From NCBI GenBank assembly GCA_941918925.1, contig OW799236.1, positions 13,987,474 to 14,051,473 on the forward strand: DNA of 64,000 nt. Reading direction: 5' to 3'. Shown here in pieces: positions 10,881 through 22,623 of this stretch. Position 1 is the first letter of the stretch. Each line of letters begins with the position of its first letter. The notes beneath the pieces were generated by a model. That model did no database searches and was not told where the DNA came from. It saw only the letters and a program-made list of their open reading frames with translations. This DNA is from Phyto melanocephala (taxonomy: Eukaryota > Arthropoda > Insecta > Diptera > Rhinophoridae). The translations under genes and the position numbers were made by a program.

Positions 10881-12355
10881 ACAATTTTTGATTAAAACAC
10901 TAAGGTTATCAGACAGAGTGACATTTTCTATGCATTGTCAATTAATCAAATAAATAACAGTTACAGTTAACAGCTACATTTTTTTCTTACTCATTTTATT
11001 TTTAATAAAAAAGAAATAAATGCTTAAGGCTCTGGTAACAATTAAAATCAATAACTTAAGCTTTTGAAATCAATTAATTTGAATAAGTGGAAAAAATCAA
11101 ATTTGTTGAAAATACTTGCAAGTAACACGAGCACATGTATTGCTAGAAGCAAAGTTTCCAGCTGTTAAGGTGCAACTAAATAAAAACTGAATGCTCTTTG
11201 TAGGTGGCGAAAGCGTTGAAAATTGGAGAATATTCAATAAAATATTGTTTATAAAAGAAAATACTATGAAGTTGTTTTTTTTTTTTTTTTTGTTAAAAAG
11301 AAATGTGGGATCTTTATATGATGACTGTTTAAAAATTACGGCTTGTTTTTATATTGTTTGATTTTGTGGCAAATTAATATTTTTTTAGTTTTTTTATATA
11401 AATATGGCTTATATTGTTCTATAAATATCATCATCAATCATTGTCGTATGTCTAGAGATAACTAAAAAAAAAACAAAAAATATTTAGACAATATTAATTA
11501 AATATGTATATACACCCAATTTGTTATTAAACACAAGACTTTCCAAAAAAAATTTATTGCAAAAAAGGTCTTCTTAAATCGCTAACTTAGCGCTTGCCTA
11601 ACTCCGAAAGCGCTTCTAGAAGATATAATTTTTATATGCAATATTTAACTTTGTAGGCCTCTTGTTTGCAAAAAATGAGAGCTAATTTTATCCCTACCAG
11701 TAACAGTTCAATCATGACTGCTGAAAAAGGTAACAGAAAGTAAAAGAGAAACATATAAAAAAAATTACTATTGAAATAAGTAAGTCGCCTTTTTTGTGCT
11801 TCGCATGCAATTAATTAAAGCATTTCCATGGAAGCAATACGTTATTGGAATTAAGTCTACACTGCCGACAAATTTGAAAAATTTTTTGGTGGGTTACAGC
11901 CCAATCTTTTCTGATAGACAAAAAGCTTAAAAACCATAATTACAAATCTGCATCTAGTCTATATCTTATATCTCAATATATCGTAGCTTTTTAGAACAAA
12001 TTTGTTTGACATAAAATGCATTGTAAAATTTTCCAGTATTACAGTGACAAAAAAGCATTAACTCTTGGCCTAGTTATATTCCTTGTGCCCTAACATGCAA
12101 AATATCCACTACTTTACTAGCGCAGTTTTTACTCTTATTTAATTACTTAAATATTTCTTCGGACAAATGATAATTTTATTCTCTAGTAAATGTATTTATA
12201 ATAATGAAAACTGCTCTAAGGTCATATCGGGGAAATATCTTCTATCGCTTAGATTCAAAAATTTTGAAATTAATTTTTAATCCTTCTCTATAATTTTTAA
12301 TTTTTAACATGAATTAATAGTACCTTATTTCAGAATTAAATAAAAAATACAAAAA
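10881..12355. other. AT-rich, no gene seen
   Basis: Contains a poly-T run at 11277-11291. No recognised element or coding block. Confidence 0.4.
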
Positions 12356-13112
12356 GTGCGATAAAAATTAGAAAAAGTACCTTTTCGGTCGCCATAACAT
12401 TTTCAATCTCACCTCGGATTAAAAGTCACTAATTAAAAAATTCTAGCTTAACAAACGTAGAGGGTACAAAAAGCACATTTTGTGTCGTCTAATATATTTT
12501 TAATCTCAGCTTGGATCATAATTTATAAGTCCAAAAATCTGAAGTCATAAACGTAGAAATTACAAAAAGTACCATATCAATAAAGAAAAGTATTTTTTGA
12601 TCAACTATATAATTTTCAACCGCAATTTGGATAAATAGTCTTCAATTTTAAAATTTTACCTTTATAAATACAGAAGGTGCAAAAAGTACTCTGTGTATCC
12701 CCCAATACATTTTTAGAATCTCAACTTGCATCATAGTCCATAAATTCAAAAATCTAGATTCATAAACGTTAAAAACATAAAAAGTTCCATAGAGATAGAG
12801 ATAGAGAAAAGTCGACAGTACCATTTTCAATCTCAACTTGGATCAATAGTTTCTAATTTCAAGATTCTAACTTGAAAAATGTAGAAAGTACCAAAAATAA
12901 GCTTTGTATCGCCTATTAGATTTTCAATCTCAGATTGGATCAATAGTCCCAAATTTTAAAAATCTGGATTCACAAATGTATAAAATACAAAAAGTACGAA
13001 AATATGGAAAGGAGCATTTTGGCATGATCATATAATTTTTAATCTCAACTTGTATAAAAAGCTTCTAATTTTAAAATTCATGATTCACAAACTTAGAAAA
13101 TACAAAAAGTAT
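12356..13112. repeat. Tandem array of seven ~100-bp units in alternating A/B order
   Basis: Units end in variants of 'acaaaaagtac' at about 12380, 12476, 12571, 12689, 12788, 12892, 12997 and 13112, giving lengths of 95-118 bp. Each holds 'tttcaatctcaacttggat' and 'cacaaacgtag' variants. Even units share 'tgtatcgcc..' and 'aaaaatctggattc'; odd units share 'atataattttcaatctc' and 'aaaattcta'. This implies a dimeric higher-order repeat of about 200 bp. Copies are considerably diverged. Confidence 0.75.
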
Positions 13113-13330
13113 CATTAAAATCAAAGCATATTAATTTATCAGGTAATTGCAGTTCGGAGAGAATTTTATTTTGTTTATATTTTTTATATATAAAGTTTGA
13201 CATTTGAAATAAATGAGAGAGGAGAGAACATTGTTTTTTATATATAGACTTTGACAGCTGAAGTTAAAAATAAGTAAAGAAAAAAATAATCAGCTGACGA
13301 AACAAGACTACCTGATGAATAAATGTGTCT
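13113..13330. repeat. Member of a dispersed 'AGTTTGACA..CAGCTGA' repeat family
   Basis: Shares 'tatatataaagtttgaca', purine-rich 'gagagaggagaga' and 'atcagctgacgaaac..acctgatgaataa' with stretches at 43535-43870, 47350-47515 and 58430-58566. Ends were not resolved. Confidence 0.35.
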
Positions 13331-15179
13331 TGCATTAAAATAAAAAAAAAGTTACTTTTTGAGTTTCCCATATTAATGTACAAAATCAAAGTGTAAATAT
13401 TTTTTTAACAATTAATTAGTTTTTAAAAAAAAAAAATTAATATTTAGGAAGGAATTACAATACATAATTCTAATATATTTTGAATAAAAACAAATATGTT
13501 TTAAAAAGTACCAAACTGTTCTCCCGATTGTCCCCAATCTCTCACATTGTGAATGTGTTTTAAGTTTTAATAAATTAAATAATTTTTATGTCTGAAAAAG
13601 CCTCTATTACTAATTTAGTTTGAAGCTCAGAAGTTCTAAATTATACACATTTTCTCATATTTTCCCTTTTTTGGTACCTTTTTATCCCCCTAAAAGTTTT
13701 CGAAAATTTAACCTTAATAATTTGTCTATATTCTATTAGGGGACAATAATAATTAATTTTTATCGTAGTGTACAATATAAGAAATTTTAAAAAAAAAGTA
13801 CCAGAAAGAGGGAAAATTTGTAACCCTTTACACATGTCAATTAAAAAAAAAATGCCGAATTCCTATTAATACATTTTTGTGGAACAACTTATGCAATTTA
13901 AAGTTTTTTTCTTATGCTTTTGTGTTTGAAAGTTACATAGGGCAACAAAAAGTACCAAAACATAATTTTTACCCATTTTTGCCCTTTTACCCTTAGGGAT
14001 TGAAATTTCGAAAAGGTGTCAGCTTATTTTTTGAGTAGATTACAAAACCTTTTCAAGTTATTCAATAACTTTTTAAGTTCTTCAGTTGTAAGGTTAGCGC
14101 TTGACACCCGTTTTTATCCCCCTTCAAGATCGAATTTCCAAAAATCCCTTCTTGGTAGAACTAAATAATAGTTATAGACATAATAAATATACTTTTTATA
14201 TATCTCTATGCACGATACTTAGTGATAGTGATAATTATAGCAATTAAATGTTGCTTGCTTAATAGCCATGCATTATAACTGTATGACGTTGCATATTTCT
14301 TTTTTCATATTAGCTGGTGTTTAAATAATATGAAATATGTAAGCAGATATTAATTATATTTCATATCACACCTCCTGCTGTTAATTTATGTTAATGTTGC
14401 TTGTTATGTTACAATTAAATTCACAGCATGTTTATAAGACTCTTTGTGTGTGTGTGTGATGGTGTGTGTATAATTATTTCAAAAATAATTAAATGTAGTT
14501 AATAATTTCATAAAACTATACACACATGTATGTATGTTTGTAATTTAAGTAATATTAATTAAACTGATAACAAATAAAATTAAGTTACGTGGTGACCATG
14601 AGCAAAGTTGTTAAAAAGTATTAAAAACTCAAAAAACAAAAAAAAACAATTAACTTTTTTTAATATTTTAAACCAAAATTTTAAATTAGAAAAATTTACT
14701 TCTACGTACTTAAAATTGTCAAGATGGGGACTTTTAAAATAAACTTAAGTTTAAAATCAGTGATATACATATTTACATTGTTTTAAAAGTTAATAAACAT
14801 TTTTGAAATATACGAAGTAGTTTTGGAGATATTGAGTTAATAAAAAAAAAGAAGTTTTTCCACTAGTCCGAACTCGTTAGGTATAAAATCTATACCCAAT
14901 AATTGTACATAAAAAGGCAAATCATTGAAGTAGGCTTGTATCCTCTAATTTTTTAATCATTCAATAAAAAATACACCACTTGAATGTTTTTTTTAACAAA
15001 GTGCAATAGTTGAATGTTAATCTCGTTTCAGTATTTTGAAAGTTATAAGCGCTAAAGTATTTGACTATTCCATACGCACATATACACACAAAAATGAAAT
15101 AAATACCCTGTATAGGTTGAGAAAGGGAAAACAAACAAAAAATAATTTCTGTTCATTATACTGCTAAACAGAATCACAC
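13331..15179. other. AT-rich, no gene; decayed repeat similar to Helitron interior
   Basis: At 13640-14150 phrases such as 'tttttggtacctttttatcccc' and 'cgtttttatccccctt' recur, resembling on the opposite strand the interior of the Helitron at 34956-35510 ('aaggggataaaacgggtaaaaa', 'ttttggtactttttt'). A short (TG)n lies at 14446-14460. No coding block seen. Confidence 0.35.
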
Positions 15180-16038
15180 AACCGCCACTATTCGATTCAC
15201 AATAAAATCTCCTAACACCACTGGTCTCTGGAAGAGATACCAAGACATTTTCCGGTTACCCTTATTTGGTTTAAAGGACATGCAGATATTCATAAAAATA
15301 AAAGAACTGACGCACTAGCAAAACCCAATACCACTATATTCAATCAAATTCAGATAAAGTATTGGTTATCCCCTATCGGACGGTATTCAGATGATCTCGC
15401 ATAAACTTTACTTGATTGCTGAAGAAAAATTGGATAAAGAACCCACTTTTAAGGAAGATGTATGAATCTGCCGCAAAATCAATATGTATAGAAAGCGATC
15501 TAGAAAAAATAGGTATGAAATGAATAATTCTCATATAATAATATTTTACGACTAACTTTTTCCACAAGTTATTCAAAAATCAATGATATAAAAATTTATA
15601 ATTTTTATTTTTGTAAAGTAGAGAAATAAGTAGTTGCTACATACGCTTAAAATCCATACAAAAACTCATAGCAGCCAATACTGGACACTGTCATTCAAGA
15701 ACACATTCGAAAAGTTTAAACTTAAATATCCCCTATAATGACTTCTGCAGAATTTACGGCGCCAAAAAGGAAGGGGAAACGACTTAACATTTCCTTTGTT
15801 ACATTTTACAGCAACATTTGAGGAACTGTGACGTTGGATCCCACCCCTCAACAAATATTTTATGACAAGAAATATTTTTACACACGAGGTCTAAGTAAAA
15901 TCTGCACCTTCTTTAATAGTCAGCATGACTTAAGAATTTTGGCAGCCACCAGATATACAACGATGCAATAGTTCACACCGTAATACAACGTTATCTACGG
16001 AGGACCAAAGCGAGCTAAGTATACCTTCAGGTGAATGT
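15180..16038 (+). pseudogene. Non-LTR retrotransposon (LINE) ORF2 C-terminal fossil, RNase H to 3' end
   Basis: Near 15229-15330 a frame reads SLEEIPRHFPVTLIWFKGHA then DIHKNKRTDALAK, matching the RNase H motif 'vtLiWvpGH..i.GNe.AD.LA' of Jockey/I-type LINEs. From about 15668 it reads LIAANTGHCHSRTHSKSLN and YNDFCRIYGAKKEGETT, the cysteine-containing C-terminal block that follows RNase H in these ORF2 proteins (usual form TGHC...H...LN..CR.C...EET..H.LC.C). Several stops and frameshifts make it dead. The last 60-70 bp resemble the 3' ends at 19231-19306 and 3042-3115. The reverse transcriptase and ORF1 are absent, as in a 5'-truncated insertion. Confidence 0.75.
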
Positions 16039-16113
16039 AAAAATAACAAAGCTTAACATATAAATGAAATGAGCCATATTTGATATATAAATTTTAATTT
16101 TGTGTAATACTTA

Positions 16114-16237
16114 TGTGCTGTTTTTACAAGCCGATTGAGTGATTGTCTTAGACGATTTATGTGTAATTTGTTTTTGTTACAATAACAAAATACAATCGTC
16201 CAAGACAATCACTCAATCGGTTTGTAAAAACAGCACA
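16114..16237. mobile_element. Hairpin (foldback) MITE, TTA target duplication
   Basis: Two 42-nt arms, 16114-16155 and 16196-16237, are inverted copies differing at two positions (start TGTGCTGTTTTTACAA). They enclose a 40-nt loop that itself contains TTTTGTTAC/GTAACAAAA-type complementarity. TTA flanks both sides (16111-16113, 16238-16240). A 3-bp TTA duplication is typical of PIF/Harbinger-type MITEs; superfamily assignment is inference. Confidence 0.75.
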
Positions 16238-16240
16238 TTA

Positions 16241-16532
16241 GTTTTTTTTAAGCTTAAGGTCTTTTCAATAATAAAAAATTGTTTGTTCTATTTTATATTA
16301 TTTGATCAATATTTCGCTACGTCTTTGTGTAGCATCATCAGAATACGAGTTTTTATTATATATTTAACTTATTAATTTTCAATTTGTTAATCAAACTTAA
16401 AATTTAAAAAAACTAAATACCAGGACACAAAAGCAACAAAAAACAAATAAAAAACTATTACATATTATTAAAAAAGGTCAAAGAAACTAATAATTAGTTT
16501 AAATTTTGTTGGAAAATTTTAAATTTTATAGA
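16241..16532. other. AT-rich, no gene seen
   Basis: Contains a 'tttcgctacgtctttgtgtagcatcatcag' phrase near 16311-16340 that vaguely resembles the inner end of the foldback arm at 27020-27060; otherwise nothing. Confidence 0.35.
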
Positions 16533-16536
16533 CCAG

Positions 16537-16710
16537 TTCAAGACGAATTCAATCAGGTGACCTCTTCCCTTCAAAAACACTTTTTAAATTTTCCAGCAAA
16601 TGAATGTAAACAAACATAAAAACAAAATTTTGACATTTTGGTCTTAAACTTCGTTCACAGCCGATGAACAGCTGGGCTAAAGGGTTCAGCTGATGTGAGT
16701 TCGCCTTGAA
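16537..16710. mobile_element. Small TIR element with CCAG flanks
   Basis: Ends TTCAAGACGAATTC (16537) and GAGTTCGCCTTGAA (to 16710) are inverted repeats with few mismatches; CCAG occurs on both sides (16533-16536 and 16711-16714). Related ends TCAAGGCGAATTTA bound the 81-bp element at 28557-28637. No coding sequence. Confidence 0.55.
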
Positions 16711-16714
16711 CCAG

Positions 16715-17370
16715 TTTATCTAAAATGTTTGTTATTTGTGGATTCTTGTTTACTAGTACATGAAATGCCTTCACTTATTTCTCCATTAAGTCATTATATA
16801 CTACATACATATTTTTCCTGTTTATCAATAGGCTGTAGTTAAATTTTTAGAAATCATTAACAGGTCATGGGTTATAATTGCACATACAACCTCTACAAAT
16901 CCCCCTCTAAACTCCTTAAGTGTTTTCTGTCTTTGCAGAAAGAAAAATCTATTTAAACTTTTAACATTTGTTGACTTTTGAAATACGTAGTTTCCAACTC
17001 TATTGATGTTGCAATAGCTGTTCAATTTATCCATCATCATACTTAAAGACTTGTCCCATATGCCATAAAATTTGTTTCTTAAGTCTTTTGTGTTTGCAAC
17101 TAGAAAAAAAAACTTTGAAGTCGCATGAGCATTTGATTTGCATTTTTTTTTTTTTCGAAATCACATTTGACCTAATTTTTTGATTTTCTTGCTTATTACG
17201 AAAATTGATTTTATTGTGACTCACCCTTAAAAGCGACAATCTAACGGTATTTTATTTTTATTTGAGTAATTTTTCAAGACTTTTTTTCTTGTATAGTACG
17301 TTTACATAAACACAATTGGAATTTGTTAGCTCAAAGTAAACATATCTTGGTTGTTCTCTTTTATTGATTT
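16715..17370. other. AT-rich, no gene seen
   Basis: Minus-strand frames 16825-17040 and 17027-17239 lack recognisable motifs and have no start or splice support. Confidence 0.35.
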
Positions 17371-18130
17371 TTATACCCTTCACCTGTGGTGCACAAGGAT
17401 ATATATAGCTTTGTCATTCCGTTTGTAATTTCTACAATTTTCATTTTCGACCCCATAAAGTATATATTTTCTGAAAGCTTATGAATAGAGGAGTCGATTA
17501 AGCCCTGACCGTCTGTCCGTCTGTCCGTCTGTCCGTCTGCCCGTCTGTCCGTGTGTTGGTTGAAATCAACTTTTAGAAGCAACTATATGTTCCTCAGATC
17601 TGTATATGGTATCAATCTCTTGGAAATATCCAGGAATGAATCGCTATTGAAATTCAGCACAATCGCCCCATAACTTTCTGAGATATGAGCAAAAAACCAC
17701 GACCACCTCGTTTTTTTTCACAATTACAACAACAACATACATACATAGATACATGTAAAAAACATACCAAACAAAAAAAATTACAAAAAAAAAAAATATT
17801 AAAAATAAGAAAAAAATAATAAAAAAAACTACAAAAAAAATTTAAAAAAAAAATTTTAAAAAATTTTTTAAAAATTTTTCTAAAAAAAATTTTTAAAAAA
17901 ATTTAAAAAAAATATAAAAAAAATAATAAAATATAAATAATATATTAAATAAAATAAAATAAAATTTTTTTGGCTCAGCTGGGATTCGATGCCACATTTA
18001 TTCTATCGTGTACGTATGCACGTATTTTATATGGGATGAATGGTGATACAAACAATTGTTATTGCATGACTAAACGTTGTGAAGGGTATATAAGATTCGG
18101 CACGGCCGAATATAGCACTGTTACTTGTTT
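17371..18130 (+). mobile_element. DINE-1/mini-me-like (HINE) element, subfamily 2 with inverted middle
   Basis: 5' end TATACCCTTCACCTGTGGTG (variant of subfamily 2), core near 17447-17478, (GTCY)n at 17510-17555, then CAACAACATACATACATAG, an A/T island (17760-17968), GGCTCAGCTGGGATTCGATG at 17971, and the 3' hairpin ATTCGGCACGGCCGAAT followed by TTACTTG at 18130. Compared with subfamily 1, the module GGCTCAGC.. plus the A/T island lies in the opposite orientation. It is nearly identical to 62305-63083, so the lineage was recently mobile. Confidence 0.85.
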
Positions 18131-18708
18131 TTTTATATGATGGCGGCATGAGTGTGTACGTTATGGATTTTTAAACACATACATATATAAGTCACCTAAA
18201 CTTTAACCACAAAAATATAAAATTAAAAATAAAACAGTAAACTGTAAATTAGAGTTTCTTAAACTTATGAGTTTGAAAACTTTAACAATTTTGATTTTTC
18301 GTTTTCTTTAGCGATGAAGCTTATTTCTTACTTAATATTTAGTTAATAAGCAATAAGTTTTTATATGTGCGTCATTTTATCTGGAAAAAGTTTCATGCGC
18401 TTTATGGCCTAGAGGTGTCATAGGGAAGATTATTTAGAAAATTACACTGGAAGCTACATATGTTTGCTCCAACACATTTGTTATAAGTTTTAACTATTTT
18501 AACGCTTTTTTCCCCTGTGAAACAATTCATATTCGTTAGTGGCAAGTCTTTCACTAAATACCTGACAGTTGAGATGACAAATATTTAACAGTTTACAGCC
18601 TTGTCAAAACGTCGGTTTTGAAACTACCTTAAATAATTTCGCATCTGTGTTGCCCTAATACTTAGTATATAGATGATATTAAAAAAAATGTTTGGGAATT
18701 ATTGTTTA
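18131..18708. other. AT-rich, no gene seen
   Basis: No recognised element end or coding block between two DINE-like elements. Confidence 0.35.
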
Positions 18709-19193
18709 TATGCCCTTCACCAGTAGTGCCCAGGGTTTATTAAGCTTTGTCATTTCGTTTGTAATTTTTACAATATTCATTTTCGACTTCATAAGTTTAT
18801 ATATCCAGAAATGTAATGAGTAATGAGTAATGTCCATATGTCCGTTCGTTGGTTAAAATCAACCTTTAGAAGCCCCCACATGTTCCACAGGCCTGTAAAT
18901 TTTTTTTTGTAAATATTTGTAATTATATCGCAATTAAAACCCAGCACAAACGCTTCTTTCTGAGTTATGAGCAAAATAAGCTTGACTCCTCTGTTTTTCC
19001 CCATATTTATACAATAAAAATGAACACTTTTAATACCATTGAAAGATTTGCTATTCGCAAAACTTTTTTTAAAAGTTCGTCACTAATCGACAAAGTTATA
19101 AACAAAAATAATTTAAACAAAATTTTTTTCTTAAATATATCAAGTAACGAAAGCTGCTAATAAATTTTTGATACGATATAAACAACAAATTCG

Positions 19194-19311
19194 ACAGCCA
19201 GAGGACGTAGACGAACGGGCGTTGTTGCCTACGGTATCACAACGGAACCCTCGGAGAATCCAAGTGAGCTAAGTATGCCTTCGGGCGGCTGTCGAACCTA
19301 ACCTAACTTAG
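19194..19311 (+). mobile_element. 5'-truncated LINE 3' end fragment
   Basis: Flanked by an imperfect duplication ACAACAAATTCG (19182-19193) / ACACCAAATTGC (19312-19323). The frame stays open for about 30 codons, including GRRRTGVVAYGITTEPS and GGCRT, and stops in a CCTAACCTAAC tail. The GIT.. then PSELS..P block is the very C-terminus seen in related fly LINEs. Same 3' end as the LINE fossil at 15180-16038. Confidence 0.65.
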
Positions 19312-19966
19312 ACACCAAATTGCACGCTGTAGTCTCAAAAATTGTTTTTGGAAAAAATTGACAAAGCAGTTAATGCTGATGAAAACCGAAATATAAGCAA
19401 CTTCTTTAGTGTTTTTCCTAAAACTAACAAACGAAAATAATTTTTTTTAGCTCCTAGACAACCAAGAGTCGAGAGTGTCGATATCAAAGAAAAGGAGTTG
19501 ATTAAGAAAACGCAGCACACCAAAACAAATTTAAAATCCATTATATCTGCCACCACAAAATGGCGTACACTTAATCTATTTATGGATTAAATCTAGTATT
19601 TATTAATGTACCTGCTTCAATCCCCTCAATTTTGGTATCAAATAAAAAGCTTGAGCAGTAGAATACAGCTAACTATAAAAAAATAAAAATCCAAGATGGC
19701 GTTCTAAGCAAATTGTTAATGTTGTCAAATGTAGAATTTACGGATTTTTCCACTCCAACCCTCAAAATATTTAAGTCAAATAAAATGGCTTGACCAGTAG
19801 AATACAGTTTACTATACAAAAGTGTAAAATCTAAAAATTCAAAATGGCGTACGATATAAAATGCCTCATTTTTTTTTCGTAATCCCATCAATATGGGTAT
19901 TAAATGAAAGGTCTTGACAAGTAGAACATAGTAAGCTATAAAAAATTCAAAATCAAAGATGACGTC

Positions 19967-20153
19967 TGTTGAAAATAATACTTTGCCTAAAATTGTAAAC
20001 CTCATACTTTACGTATTCTAAATTTGTATTTATATAAACATCATAGTTAGCTTTGGTTTTTCTATTAATAACTGAAAAATATTTATTATATTATTCATCA
20101 ATAAAACTTCGTTACGCTTAGATTACTTTGAGTTTTCTTTCATTTATCCAACA
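19967..20153 (+). repeat. 5' LTR of copia-type element
   Basis: Starts TGTTGAAAATAATAC and ends TTTATCCAACA; 187 bp. Differs from the 3' LTR only by C/T in CGTTACGYTTAGATT. An AATAAA-like ATCAATAAAAC near 20099 may be the polyadenylation signal and TATATAAAC near 20030 a TATA-like box. Confidence 0.95.
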
Positions 20154-20154
20154 T

Positions 20155-20170
20155 TGGTTATGGGCCCAGG
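20155..20170 (+). promoter_or_regulatory. Primer-binding site (half-tRNA initiator Met)
   Basis: TGGTTATGGGCCCAGG directly follows the 5' LTR. Drosophila copia primes minus-strand synthesis from an internal fragment of initiator tRNA-Met with nearly the same sequence. Confidence 0.85.
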
Positions 20171-20217
20171 CTTTTAAACGTTACATAATATTTAATATTT
20201 GAAAAAATAAGATAAAT

Positions 20218-22623
20218 ATGACTTCGCCGTTCTTGCAAATTGAGAAGCTAGATGAAAAGAATTATGATTCGTGGCATCTGCATATGAAGAGCGTTTTGAT
20301 TCACAATGGATTGTGGAAGTATGCAAGTGGTCAACTTAATTGTGAGCCTGGTTGGAATGATGTGCAGAAGGCAGCTTGGGTAACTAGTGATGAAAAGGCG
20401 CTCGCTACTATTGTTTTGAGTGTTAAAGGAACTGAATTGAATTATATTAAAAAATGTTTAAATTCTGCTGAAGCGTGGAACAAATTAGCTGAAGTACACA
20501 AACCTAAAGGGCCTATTCAGAAGGTAATGCTCTATAAACGTTTGATGAATCTCAAGATGGATGACAACGAGAATATGCCCCAGTATTTGAACAAATTCCA
20601 GGAATTGCTTGAACAATTAGCTGATGTAGGTATCGAACTTTAGGATGAGTTACTAGCGATTGTACTCTTATCAAGTTTGCCTAAATTGTATGAACCGTTT
20701 ATAATTGCCATGGAAACTCGAGATAATTTGCCATCATTTCAAGTTCTTAAACTAAAATTACTGGAAGAAGGTAATCGCCGAATTAATATGCAGCGAGACG
20801 ACGAGATAAATGAATCACAACAAGCGTATGCCGCACGTTCTAATAAAAAGATAAAGAAATGGAACGTAAAACAAGTCAAAGAAAATAAAACCGCTATTGG
20901 TAAGTGCTACAATTGCGGTCGTAAAGGTCATTACGCACGAGATTGCCGAGATGAGAAGCATATACATCAAAAGACGTGTGCATTAATTGCAGCTGCAAGA
21001 GGATTTAAAAATGATGTGTGGTATGTTGACAGTGGTGCAACATCTCACATGTGCAATGATAAAAAACTATTCAAAACCCTTAAACAATGTGATGAAAAAA
21101 TTTATCTTGCCGCTGATAAATGTATAACTGCTACAGGAAAAGGGGAAGTTGTACTCAAAGGAGACTGTGAGATTCACCTCAAAAATGTCTTATTTGCTCC
21201 TGAATTACAAGGTAATTTTATTTCCATAAGCAAAGCTGTTGAAAATGGTTATACAGCTGTATTTAATTCTGATGGGGTGCAAATAAGGGACAGAGAAGGT
21301 TATGTATATATAAGAGCTTTAAAAGAAGACAATTTATTTATTTTGCATCTAGAACCCATACAACGTATTTCTGCAGTTAGCAACAATGATATGTTATGGC
21401 ATTGTCGATACGGCCATTTAAATTTTAATGATTTAAATGAAATGTGTAAAAAAGATCTTGTAAATGGCTTGAAAATTTCTATGCAAAAAAAAGTCAACAA
21501 ATGCCACACATGCATGGTAAGCAAAATTCACGTAAAGCCATTTCCAAAAGCAACTGAATCTCGCTCTAAACACGTATTGGAGTTAATTCACTCGGATGTT
21601 TGCGGTCCGATAAACGTATCGTCAGTAGGTAGTTCGAAATATTTTGTCACCTTTATCGATGACAAAACAAGAAATATATTTGTATATTTCATGAAGTCAA
21701 AGAATGAAGTATTCGATAAGTTCAAGATTTTTAAAGAGCATGTTGAACGTCAAACAGGAGAAAAAATTAAAATTCTAAGAAGTGACAATGGACGTGAGTA
21801 TATAAATAAAACTTTTGATTTATATCTGCAGGAACATGGTATTTTGCGTCAATTGACAGTAGCATACACACCACAACAAAATGGTGTTGCTGAACGTGCA
21901 AACCGCACATTAGTGGAAATGTCAAGATCTATGTTAGTACATGCAAAACTCAACAAAAATCTGTGGGCAGAAGCCATTGCTACAGCTGTGTATTTGCGAA
22001 ATCGTTCTCCTACTAAAGCATTATCAAATAAAACGCCATATGAAGCATGGCATGGAAGAAAGCCAAAAGTAAGTCATTTGAGAGTTTTTGGATCGTATGC
22101 AGTGGCATTGAATAAACGAAAAAAATCAAAGTTTGACGCAAAAGGAAAACAATATGTCATGGTTGGCTATTCCAAAGTTGCAAAGGCATATAGGTTGTAT
22201 GATACAGAAACTCAAACCATTATTGAGAGACGTGATGTAAGTTTTGAAGAAAATACATTTGACAACTATGCTCATCGAGAAGACAATGATAACAACAATA
22301 GTGATTTTATAACATTTATTACTGGTGAAGAAAAAGCACTATATCCACCATTGCATCGTACAGTCGACGAAGAACCCATCGAAGAAGAAGAGGGTGAATT
22401 TAACACTGCCGACGAAGAAGAATCCGGTGAAAACACATTATCTGATGACGGTAGAATGCTAGAAGATGAGTGGCAGGAGGAGAATTTAAATGTCGAAAAT
22501 GATGGTCAAGAAGAGTCCAAAAGAGGAAGAGGCCGTCCTAAAATTATTCGAGATGGTAATCCTGGTAGACCGAAAAAACAGTACAACTTATTGAATGGCT
22601 TATCAGCAAAATTTAAAAGTTGA
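20218..22623 (+). pseudogene. copia Gag-protease-integrase polyprotein, one in-frame UAG, truncated before RT
   Basis: ATG at 20218 opens a frame of about 800 codons, broken only by TAG at 20641-20643; the frame continues unchanged to TGA at 22621. In order: Gag with a copia-type N-terminal region; CCHC zinc knuckle CYNCGRKGHYARDC (about 20908-20949); aspartic protease active site VDSGATSHMC (Asp codon 21028); the integrase N-terminal HHCC module (HCRYGHL.. then CHTCMVSK); the DDE core with Asp in HSDVCGP (21595), Asp in RSDNGREY (21784) and Glu in NGVAERANRT (21892), the last two 35 residues apart; integrase C-terminal domain SHLRVFGSY.. then FVGY-like VMVGY; an acidic region and basic RGRGRPK. 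Usual copia polyproteins are about 1,400 residues and contain RT/RNase H, absent here. Every visible catalytic residue of protease and integrase is present. Confidence 0.93.

Noticed and set aside
21300..21524. Minus-strand frame inside the copia element
   Set aside because: Antisense shadow of the integrase N-terminal region.
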